Assembly (NCBI GenBank): GCA_015654605.1
Contig: JAATGO010000185.1
Span: 1-12,290 of the forward strand
Reading direction: 5' to 3'
Source of the DNA: Betaproteobacteria bacterium
Lineage (GTDB): Bacteria > Pseudomonadota > Gammaproteobacteria > Burkholderiales > Burkholderiaceae
Length of the DNA stretch: 12,290 nucleotides
Shown: piece by piece, positions 1-6,296 of the stretch
Layout of the letters: each line of letters starts with the position of its first letter
Numbering within the stretch: position 1 is the stretch's first letter
The notes under the pieces: generated by a model
The model's input: the letters and a program-made list of their open reading frames with translations, nothing else
What the model was told of the DNA's origin: nothing
Database searches by the model: none
Made by a program: the position numbers and the translations under genes

Positions 1-38
1 GGCGCGGCAGGAACTAGACGTTCACTAGACATTTCCAT
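1..38 (-). CDS. Start of an unidentified gene, truncated by the left window edge
   Basis: On the minus strand an ATG at 38-36 opens a frame that stays open to the edge and begins MEMSSERLVPAA. A good Shine-Dalgarno sequence, GGAG at 48-45, lies 6 nt before the ATG. It begins 48 nt after the asparaginase-like stop codon and on the same strand, so it is probably the next gene of the operon. Twelve codons are too few to name a family. The call rests on the ribosome binding site, the open frame and the position. Confidence 0.5.
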   Translation of the reverse strand, partial: MEMSSERLVPAA

Positions 39-86
39 GGATGGCTCCGTTATTGATTCGAATGTTTGTACAGAAAATTACACAAT

Positions 87-1136
87 TTAGCTTTCCAACA
101 GATAATTCTGTATTGCTACGTGATCTAACAGCGGATCTGATGCCAGGATCAACATCAGAAGTACGCGCAATTTCTGTGGCGCGAGATCACCTCCAGCTAA
201 CACACCATCGCGCCGGAGAAAATCCTGTATTGGCACTACGCCACGTGGCGCACGAGATGCCTGTACAACAATAACCCCCTGTGCAATAGCTCGTCGTAAT
301 GCTTCACGCTCACCATTAGCAGGACGCCCTGGTACGAGGCCAATGCTGATAATGCCTTGTGTTCCTGCCTCTAGTAGTCCATCAATCGCAGCACCATCAG
401 CACCCGCGTAAGAAATCACCATATCTACACGAGGTAATTTTTTCACCTGCGCTAATGAAAAATAAGTATGTGGCATGCCATTAAATGGACGACGCCGAAA
501 ATTTACACTACCATCTGGATTGACTCTTCCCAGAGCACCAAAGGGTTGCGCCTCAAAAGCATGCAGCTCAAAACTCGCTGCTTTTGTTACGTCTCTGGCA
601 GCAAAAATCATGCCATCCAACACAACTAAAGTACCAAGAGAATGTGCTTCTGGTGCTGCGGCAACAGCTAATGCAGCACGCAAATTTGCCTGGACATCAC
701 TGCCCGCAGTATTTTGTGGTCGCTGTGCCCCTGTGATAATCACTGGCTGCCTGAGATTAAGGGTCAGATCAAGAAACCAGGCAGTTTCTTCTAGCGTGGC
801 CGTTCCATGAGTAACAACAAAACCATCAATCTTGTCGTCTTCGGCAGCTGTCATCTCAATCAGACGTGCCAGTTCCAACCAATCTTGCTCGACAATACCG
901 GTACTGCCAATCATCCTGAAAGAAATCGGTACGATATCAACGTCAATGTCGAGTTGATCCAATTGCGACATCATCGCGTCAATTGGATGCACAATACCAC
1001 TTTCACCATACTCAACCCAATCAAATGCATGGCGTGCCTGCATGGCAAATGTCCCACCCGTACCAATGACGGCGATACGTGCACATCTTGATGGTGGTGC
1101 CGTCATAGATGACAACTGTGATGGATGGCTTTGCAT
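87..1136 (-). CDS. Asparaginase-family amidohydrolase with altered HGTDT motif
   Basis: A 349-residue protein of the asparaginase/glutaminase type I/II fold, the usual length for the family; it has no convincing signal peptide, so it is probably cytoplasmic. The N-terminal nucleophile loop IGTGGTF is present (Thr29), as is the Lys of the RDVTK motif (Lys185). The second catalytic motif reads THGTATLEET instead of THGTDT.EET, so Thr112 is kept but the conserved Asp of the Thr-Lys-Asp triad is Ala113. The usual substrate loop with Ser-Gln is GST here. Family members hydrolyse the side-chain amide of Asn or Gln. In this operon of redox enzymes it more likely hydrolyses a different amide or imide (inference). 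It starts 3 nt after the ferredoxin stop codon. A later Met12 start would also leave a complete domain. Confidence 0.88.
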   Translation of the reverse strand: MQSHPSQLSSMTAPPSRCARIAVIGTGGTFAMQARHAFDWVEYGESGIVHPIDAMMSQLDQLDIDVDIVPISFRMIGSTGIVEQDWLELARLIEMTAAEDDKIDGFVVTHGTATLEETAWFLDLTLNLRQPVIITGAQRPQNTAGSDVQANLRAALAVAAAPEAHSLGTLVVLDGMIFAARDVTKAASFELHAFEAQPFGALGRVNPDGSVNFRRRPFNGMPHTYFSLAQVKKLPRVDMVISYAGADGAAIDGLLEAGTQGIISIGLVPGRPANGEREALRRAIAQGVIVVQASRAPRGVVPIQDFLRRDGVLAGGDLAPQKLRVLLMLILASDPLLDHVAIQNYLLES

Positions 1137-1139
1137 GGG

Positions 1140-1481
1140 TCATTTTCTCAACTGAATGAAGATGATTTCACCGTCACGTCGTATACCATGACTACGAACA
1201 TCTCTTACTACCGGCGCTGTTAACGCCTTGCCTGAACGAATATCAAACAACCCAGCATGCAAAGGGCATTCGACTTCAAAGCCATCTAGATCACCTTCAC
1301 TAAGTTTGGCATTGCCATGACTACAAATATCATCAATCGCATAAACTTCTCCATCAACCAAAAACAAACCAATCTGTACGCCCTCAACCATCATGGAGCG
1401 ACAGGAGCGTGTGTCAAATATTTCAGACATGCTTCCCAACATGACCCACTCCTGCACATCGATTTGAACACGACTATTCAC
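1140..1481 (-). CDS. Rieske-type [2Fe-2S] ferredoxin (BphA3-like)
   Basis: A 113-residue single-domain Rieske protein, the typical size of ferredoxin components of ring-hydroxylating oxygenases. The cluster ligands are visible: C53-S-H55 and C72-P-L-H75, i.e. CXH-16 residues-CXXH, two Cys and two His. It has no signal or membrane segment, so it is a soluble electron carrier. It probably shuttles single electrons from the FAD reductase (3857-5092) to the oxygenase alpha subunit (6297-7574). The start is a GTG that overlaps the TGA of the PyrD-like gene as GTGA. NirD-like Rieske proteins look similar, but a Rieske oxygenase and a BphA4-type reductase in the same operon favour the ferredoxin role. 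Confidence 0.9.
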   Translation of the reverse strand: MNSRVQIDVQEWVMLGSMSEIFDTRSCRSMMVEGVQIGLFLVDGEVYAIDDICSHGNAKLSEGDLDGFEVECPLHAGLFDIRSGKALTAPVVRDVRSHGIRRDGEIIFIQLRK

Positions 1482-2416
1482 AATCCAGCCCTCAATTCAA
1501 GCATCTTCACTTCATGCACTTTCATGGCACCTGTCAGGTCTGCAATACGTGTTATCCCACGCTGCTCACAGAATTCTGCAAGATCATCGATGATACGAAG
1601 CATCGCATGGGGACTCACAAAACTGGCTGTACCAACCTGAACCGCAGTACACCCTGCCAGCATATATTCCATTGCATCTTCAGCAGTACTGATACCACCA
1701 CAACCGATAATGGGAATGGATACTGCCTGAGCACTCTGGTAAGCCATGCGCAGGATAATTGGCTTGGTTGCATTCCCGGTAATACCTCCCATCAGATTAG
1801 CCACTTTTGGTTGAAAACTATCGATATCAATTGCCATGGCGAGTATGGCATTGGCCAACACCAGCGCGTCTGCTCCTCCTTGTTCTGCCGCTTTGGCAAT
1901 GACAGCAACATTGCCAACATTGGGAGACAACTTTGCCCATACCTGTAAATCAGTAGACCTTTTCATAGTACGAATGACACTTTCCGTTGCCTGTGGATCC
2001 ATACCGAAAGCTTGACCATCTTTTTTCAGATTGGGACAGGACACATTGGCCTCAATCGCCACCAAACCTGGAACACTGATGCGTGCCGCCAACTCTCCAA
2101 ATTCCTCAACCGTATTAGCAGAAATGCTCGCAATCAGTGGTGGTTGATACTGTCTATAAAATGGCACTAGCTCATTAATGTAATGATCTGGGCCTTTACT
2201 CGGAATCCCGATGGAAAATAACGTTGCACCACGTAATTCTGCTACTCTCGGTGGTGCATTGCCTTCTCGTAGATCATTGGTAATAGTCTTGGTAACAATT
2301 GCCCCTAGACGATTCAAATCAATTACCTTCGCCATCCCTTCTGCAAAAGTACCTGATCCTGGCATCACCGGATTTTGCAACGTCAAGTTGCCAATGGATA
2401 CGCGCATATCTACCAT
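1478..2416 (-). CDS. Dihydroorotate dehydrogenase 1B (PyrD)-like FMN oxidoreductase, divergent substrate pocket
   Basis: A 312-residue TIM-barrel flavoprotein of the class 1B dihydroorotate dehydrogenase family. Family features seen: VTKTIT with the active-site Lys43, NVSCPN at 124-129 with the catalytic-base Cys127, AKLSP (Lys162), and the FMN phosphate motifs GCGGI and VQVGTA. Where canonical enzymes read roughly N-x-x-GLQNPG, this one reads LFSIGIPSKG. The Asn that binds the orotate ring is therefore Phe67 and the following substrate loop differs. The other Asn of the pocket (Asn189, in LANA) is kept, but its Ser/Thr neighbour is Ala. I infer an FMN-dependent dehydrogenase or reductase of a related cyclic substrate, not the housekeeping PyrD. 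It overlaps the PyrK-like gene by 7 bp, so the two probably form a heteromeric complex. AGGAG lies 8 nt before the ATG. Confidence 0.88.
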   Translation of the reverse strand: MVDMRVSIGNLTLQNPVMPGSGTFAEGMAKVIDLNRLGAIVTKTITNDLREGNAPPRVAELRGATLFSIGIPSKGPDHYINELVPFYRQYQPPLIASISANTVEEFGELAARISVPGLVAIEANVSCPNLKKDGQAFGMDPQATESVIRTMKRSTDLQVWAKLSPNVGNVAVIAKAAEQGGADALVLANAILAMAIDIDSFQPKVANLMGGITGNATKPIILRMAYQSAQAVSIPIIGCGGISTAEDAMEYMLAGCTAVQVGTASFVSPHAMLRIIDDLAEFCEQRGITRIADLTGAMKVHEVKMLELRAGL

Positions 2417-3294
2417 GTCACTGTCTCCTGCGCGTCAAATACCGGCCCATCCCAACAAACACGTCGATAACTCATGACATCCGAATCCGCACTTTTACGA
2501 AATGGCCTCACACATGCAAAACACATGCCTAATGCGCATCCCATATGCTGTTCAAGCGCAACCTGTGCAGATACATGCAACTCCTTACCAAGACGTTGTA
2601 AGGCCAATAGGAAACGATTAGATCCACAGGTTGCCAATAAATCGAAGGGCTGAGAAACATGCTTCTCACGCACCAGTTTCTCAATATTGGTAATATCACT
2701 ACTACCATCCTCGTCTGTCACAATCACGACATTGGCACCAACTGAGCGCAGGTAATCTGCTGACATCACCACTGCGGGAGAGCGTGCACTTAAAATGGCC
2801 GTTACTGCGGCTCCATGTCGTACCGCATATTCTGCCAATGGCGCCATCGTAGCCAAACCTACTCCACGTGCCAACAACAGTACATGACGGCAAGATTGTG
2901 GCAAAGTAAAGCCAACACCAACCGGACCAAATGCGTCTAGCACACCTCCTGCTTCAAGTGTTGCCAAACCCCGTGTTCCTGCTCCCTGTACCTTATACAA
3001 AAATTCGATCTGGCTATTTGTTGTATCAACCCGATATAAACTCATTGGACGCCGTAAATACGGTGCATCTTTTCCAGAAGGTGGACAGGCAAGATGAAAA
3101 AATTGTCCGGGCAAAACCGATAATGCCACCGCGGGAGCATGAAGGATTAAATGTTTGTATTCAGCATTGACCCATTCATTGCTAATGACCTTGCACACAT
3201 TCTCAGCGATCGGAAAATCACAGGCACCCCTACCACTATTGCAATGCTGCTCTTTGGTGACTAACGACGTATTGGATTGAACGTTATTTATCAT
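2410..3294 (-). CDS. PyrK-like FAD/[2Fe-2S] electron-transfer subunit
   Basis: A 294-residue protein of the dihydroorotate dehydrogenase B electron-transfer subunit family (ferredoxin-NADP reductase fold). Seen in order: a beta-barrel with FAD motif RRPMSLY (82-87), a nucleotide-binding segment LLARGVGLATMAPL (139-152), the CGSNRFL motif near 223, and a C-terminal [2Fe-2S] site with C253-X4-C258-X2-C261 and C280 in RVCWDGPVF. All four cluster cysteines are present. An N-terminal extension of about 30 residues precedes the domain. In the classical PyrDB/PyrK complex this subunit links FMN in PyrD to NAD. Here the partner should be the adjacent PyrD-like protein. The ATG overlaps the previous stop as ATGA. 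Confidence 0.9.
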   Translation of the reverse strand: MINNVQSNTSLVTKEQHCNSGRGACDFPIAENVCKVISNEWVNAEYKHLILHAPAVALSVLPGQFFHLACPPSGKDAPYLRRPMSLYRVDTTNSQIEFLYKVQGAGTRGLATLEAGGVLDAFGPVGVGFTLPQSCRHVLLLARGVGLATMAPLAEYAVRHGAAVTAILSARSPAVVMSADYLRSVGANVVIVTDEDGSSDITNIEKLVREKHVSQPFDLLATCGSNRFLLALQRLGKELHVSAQVALEQHMGCALGMCFACVRPFRKSADSDVMSYRRVCWDGPVFDAQETVTW

Positions 3295-3860
3295 GTTGTA
3301 ATGGATTGGTTATTAATAATTGTCGATACGTGATTCACTATGCGGCCAATTTGACTGAATGAAGTCACCAATGGCAGCGGTCCTGCATCGACCGGTAGCA
3401 TATGCGTATTCTCGAAACGCATGCGCGAACACAACCAGCTACCATCCTGTTGTTGCGCATAATCTTCAGAGGTAACAGCTGCCAATAGCACAGCACATTT
3501 GGTTTCCTCACGCAGGGCAATTTGCCATAATTGCCAAGTAGCAGATGCGGTACGACCATGTATCATAATTTCTGGACTACCGTAATAGTGTCGGGCAAAA
3601 CACCAGGGAGACCTCTGAAACCACTCTCCTAAAGCAACACGCCCTACCAAGTTGGCACCAAATTCGGCGCCACCTTCCCACACAGCATCTTCGGTAAAAC
3701 ATGCTGCCTGTGCCATGGCAACTTTTTTCATGTGTGCATCAGGTTGTCGTTGATAATCAGCGGTGTATTTTTGATCTGCCAGACTTGCATAACGCACCTT
3801 GAGCTGCCTGATGGCTTCTGCAACTTCCAGCATGGAAATACGTTCTTCAAGAGTTTTCAT
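3291..3860 (-). CDS. SnoaL/NTF2-like protein (oxygenase beta-like or dehydratase-like)
   Basis: A 189-residue protein with the pattern of the SnoaL_4/NTF2-like cone fold. It opens with a helix, VAEAIRQLKVRYASLAD, and continues with AACFTEDAVWEGG, a GR.A...W segment and FARHYYGSPEIMIHG, followed by beta-strand-like stretches. A His in the RHYYG segment sits where members with dehydratase or isomerase activity often have their catalytic His. Classical oxygenase beta subunits share this fold and size, so it could be a structural beta subunit of the Rieske oxygenase. The N-terminal pattern fits SnoaL_4 better to my eye. It overlaps its neighbours by 4 bp on both sides (ATGA). The fold call is fairly safe; the role is open. 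Confidence 0.78.
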   Translation of the reverse strand: MKTLEERISMLEVAEAIRQLKVRYASLADQKYTADYQRQPDAHMKKVAMAQAACFTEDAVWEGGAEFGANLVGRVALGEWFQRSPWCFARHYYGSPEIMIHGRTASATWQLWQIALREETKCAVLLAAVTSEDYAQQQDGSWLCSRMRFENTHMLPVDAGPLPLVTSFSQIGRIVNHVSTIINNQSITT

Positions 3861-5092
3861 GTTGTCGCCAATTCTTTTAATGACATGGAAGTATTGCTTA
3901 GTGTCTGCGCATCCATTTGACTGCCACGACGTACCAAAGCTTCTAATGACTTGCGTTCACGGCCGCTATCAAGCAGTACTCCTCCAGCAACTCGACCATC
4001 ACGCAACCACAACATACTGCCAGAGCTCTCCCCAAATGCCTTACGCATAATCGTGACATCACTGGGACTATAAATACCGACAACCTGAATATTGCGATCG
4101 AATTGATCTGACCACATCCATGGCACTTCCCTATAGGGAACACCACGCCCCATCACAGTCTCCGCTACCGCCCGCGCCTGATTTTCAGCATTGCGCCAAG
4201 TTTCCTGACGAACATAAGACTGATAATGAGGATTGAAGGTATTCGCTACATCGCCAACCGCAAAACACCACTCCGTATTCGTACTGCGGCATGATGCATC
4301 AACCTGCACACCGTTATCGACTGCAATACCGCTACCTTCAAGAAAATCCGTATTAGGCACGATACCAATAGCAACCAGCACAACATCAGCAGAGAGTGTA
4401 TCCACGCATTTTCCTGCCTGATGGATGTTAATCAATAACTCATCATGATGACGTTCAATACTGTCAACAACAGTACCTGTCTTGATATCCACACCTTGCT
4501 TCTGATGCACTGCCTGCAACCAATCGGACGCCTCTGGTGGCAAGCATCGCGCCATGATGCGCGTACCAGCCTCAATGACTGTCACATTTACTCCCATCGT
4601 TGTAGCACTGGCAGCAGCTTCCATGCCAATCACTCCTCCGCCAATCACAACCAATCGACCGCCTGGACTCAATACCGGACGTAATGCACGGCAGTCATCA
4701 ATCGTCCGCAACACGTATATCCCTGGTAAATCTCCACCTGGTATGAGCAATGTACGTGGCGAACCTCCGGTTGCAACGACCAACATATCGAAATCGACAG
4801 CATCTCCATTACTCAATGTTGCAACACGTTCTTTGGAAATTGAAGTAATGCCAGCATGAAGCCATTGAACACGTTCTTTATCTTCCCAAAATGTAGTCGG
4901 TTCTAACGTCAATTCTACAAAAGATTTTTTCCCTTGCAGTACTTCTTTTGAAAGTGCCGGCCTTTCATACGGTAAATATGGCTCATCTCCTATCAGGGTA
5001 AGCATTCCTGTATAGCCTGCCTCTCGTAGGCTTTGTGCAACCCGCCCTCCAGCGTGGCCCGCTCCTGCAATCAGAACATGTTGTTGATGCAT
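3857..5092 (-). CDS. NADH:ferredoxin reductase, BphA4/rhodocoxin reductase type
   Basis: A 411-residue two-dinucleotide-fold FAD reductase, the usual length for BphA4-like reductases. The FAD motif GAGHAGGRVA is at about 10-19, ERPALSK at about 43-49, VVATGGSPR at about 105-113, the NAD(P)H motif GGGVIGMEAAA at about 151-161, and the second FAD motif with CFAVGDVAN follows further on. The C-terminal domain has the PWMWSDQFD motif typical of this family. It passes NADH electrons to an iron-sulfur ferredoxin, here most likely the Rieske ferredoxin at 1140-1481. The ATG at 5092 shares its A with the TGA of the upstream cupin (TGATG). A GTG at 5095 would give one more residue. Confidence 0.92.
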   Translation of the reverse strand: MHQQHVLIAGAGHAGGRVAQSLREAGYTGMLTLIGDEPYLPYERPALSKEVLQGKKSFVELTLEPTTFWEDKERVQWLHAGITSISKERVATLSNGDAVDFDMLVVATGGSPRTLLIPGGDLPGIYVLRTIDDCRALRPVLSPGGRLVVIGGGVIGMEAAASATTMGVNVTVIEAGTRIMARCLPPEASDWLQAVHQKQGVDIKTGTVVDSIERHHDELLINIHQAGKCVDTLSADVVLVAIGIVPNTDFLEGSGIAVDNGVQVDASCRSTNTEWCFAVGDVANTFNPHYQSYVRQETWRNAENQARAVAETVMGRGVPYREVPWMWSDQFDRNIQVVGIYSPSDVTIMRKAFGESSGSMLWLRDGRVAGGVLLDSGRERKSLEALVRRGSQMDAQTLSNTSMSLKELATT

Positions 5093-5469
5093 CACGACAC
5101 GTCCCCATTTTCCTGTGTCAGAGCTTCAAGATGCGTAATCACACGATACAATGCACCACGCTCACTTTGACATGTCCACTGACGAGGTTCACAAGGGGGA
5201 ATAATAATTCCTTCACCTGGGGATAATTCATAGCATTCTCCAGCAGCCTCCACCAGGAAGACTCCTTCCAATACCGTCGCAACTTCCTCGCCTTGTGGAT
5301 CGACAGGTTCCTCACTACATTCTCCCAGATGAAAAACACTGATCCCAATCGACAAATGTTCTCCATCTACAATCGCTGTTTGTGAAGGTGCGTCCAATGC
5401 TTGCCAGTCAATTTCAAGTCGTTCGCAATGACGCTGACTATCACCTATTTGCTGTAATGTGATATTCAT
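5092..5469 (-). CDS. Small cupin-fold protein lacking metal-ligand histidines
   Basis: A 125-residue single-domain cupin. The fold is recognised from GEEVATVLEGVFLVEAAGE (motif 1 second half), the turn SPGEGIIIPP and the following strands. The metal site is degenerate: the HXH of motif 1 is replaced by the DPQ region, and the His of motif 2 (after PxGxx) is missing in PPCEPRQW. It is therefore unlikely to be a metal dioxygenase. It may be a binding or regulatory partner of the cupin encoded just upstream, or a non-metal isomerase (inference). The ATG at 5469 lies 2 nt after the upstream stop. A TTG at 5475, overlapping as TTGA, is an alternative start. Confidence 0.8.
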   Translation of the reverse strand: MNITLQQIGDSQRHCERLEIDWQALDAPSQTAIVDGEHLSIGISVFHLGECSEEPVDPQGEEVATVLEGVFLVEAAGECYELSPGEGIIIPPCEPRQWTCQSERGALYRVITHLEALTQENGDVS

Positions 5470-5471
5470 GT

Positions 5472-5885
5472 TCAATCAGTTCTACTTTTGAGTGGATAGT
5501 AAGGAGTGGAATCTTCTGGTCCATACTCTCGACGCGCAGGAGTTACCACATTGAGACGCATCGATATTCCTTCCGGTCCGAATCGATTGCTTCCGTAATG
5601 CTGCATATCAGCCGGTATGATCAGAGCATCACCATTCATCATCACGGATTCATAATCCGTTTCTTCACTGCCATCACTCTCGAACACAGAACAGGAACCT
5701 ACCAATTGCAGAGAGGCTTCCTCTCCATGACTGTGAGATTTGGCTGGTAAATCACGCCCCTTCTTTTCTACGAATTTCACCACTGCCACACTGAGTGTGG
5801 CACCAAAAAGATGTTTGCCATATAGTCCATCTGCGACAATTTCTTTGAGGTTATCGTCAATAGCAAAGACTCTGCATTTCGCCAT
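5472..5885 (-). CDS. Small cupin with intact metal-binding motifs
   Basis: A 137-residue single-domain cupin. Motif 1 carries HSHGEEASLQLVG, with the two His and a Glu. Motif 2 reads GDALIIPADMQHYGSN, close to G-X5-PXGXXH-X3-N with Asp at the second Gly. Both agree with a 3-His/1-Glu metal site for Fe, Mn or similar. Small cupins of this kind include ring-cleaving dioxygenases, isomerases and sugar-binding proteins, so the reaction cannot be fixed. In an oxygenase operon a dioxygenase or isomerase on a pathway intermediate is plausible (inference). The start is supported by AAAGGA about 7 nt before the ATG at 5885. It is followed directly by the degenerate cupin gene. Confidence 0.83.
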   Translation of the reverse strand: MAKCRVFAIDDNLKEIVADGLYGKHLFGATLSVAVVKFVEKKGRDLPAKSHSHGEEASLQLVGSCSVFESDGSEETDYESVMMNGDALIIPADMQHYGSNRFGPEGISMRLNVVTPARREYGPEDSTPYYPLKSRTD

Positions 5886-5914
5886 GATCTTTCCTTTGAT
5901 TTCTGATTCTCACT

Positions 5915-6292
5915 TCAAATAGGTGGGTGCATAATGAAATTTTCATCAGCGATGAAACGGCTGGGATCATAACCATCAATCACCCCTGGTTGGTGATATG
6001 CCTCTACTGCGGGCGCTACTTCCGCTAAAGATAGCAACATATACATCAATGCCTGCGCATCTGGCGGCATGGCACTGAGTGGAAAAGTGTTTAACCAGGA
6101 AACGATTGCGTCAACATCTGCAAGCATGGCATCTTTAAAAGCAATAATATCTCGCATTTCACTGGTGTTACGCAGACGGTTACGCTCGGTCTCTGTCGCC
6201 AGACTCCAACGAAGGAAAGGTGTCAGATGTGTAAATTGTGGAGGAAGTACAGACTTCGGTTCGCCATGTTGGTGATCAATTTTTGTCATCAT
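5915..6292 (-). CDS. Conserved-looking small protein of unknown function
   Basis: I do not recognise a family. The protein has about 125 residues from the ATG at 6292 and contains no Cys. A central amphipathic stretch (MLADVDAIVSWLNTF) is followed by a leucine-rich stretch (DAQALMYMLLSLAEV) and a Pro/Asp-rich tail ending in HPPI; it looks mainly helical, with no signal peptide or membrane span. The start at 6292 is chosen because AAAGG lies 9 nt upstream and it begins 4 nt after the oxygenase stop. An ATG at 6313 would overlap the oxygenase gene by 17 bp. Its place directly after the alpha subunit suggests a structural, assembly or small-subunit role for that enzyme (inference). Confidence 0.75.
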   Translation of the reverse strand: MMTKIDHQHGEPKSVLPPQFTHLTPFLRWSLATETERNRLRNTSEMRDIIAFKDAMLADVDAIVSWLNTFPLSAMPPDAQALMYMLLSLAEVAPAVEAYHQPGVIDGYDPSRFIADENFIMHPPI

Positions 6293-6296
6293 TCTC

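Noticed and set aside
475..1091. Plus-strand open frames across the asparaginase-like gene
   Set aside because: They have no ribosome binding site or recognisable motif and are opposite-strand shadows of a well-supported gene.
1478..3294. Housekeeping pyrimidine genes pyrD and pyrK
   Set aside because: The family match is clear, but the substrate Asn is Phe and the genes are embedded in an oxygenase operon, so I did not assign the pyr symbols.
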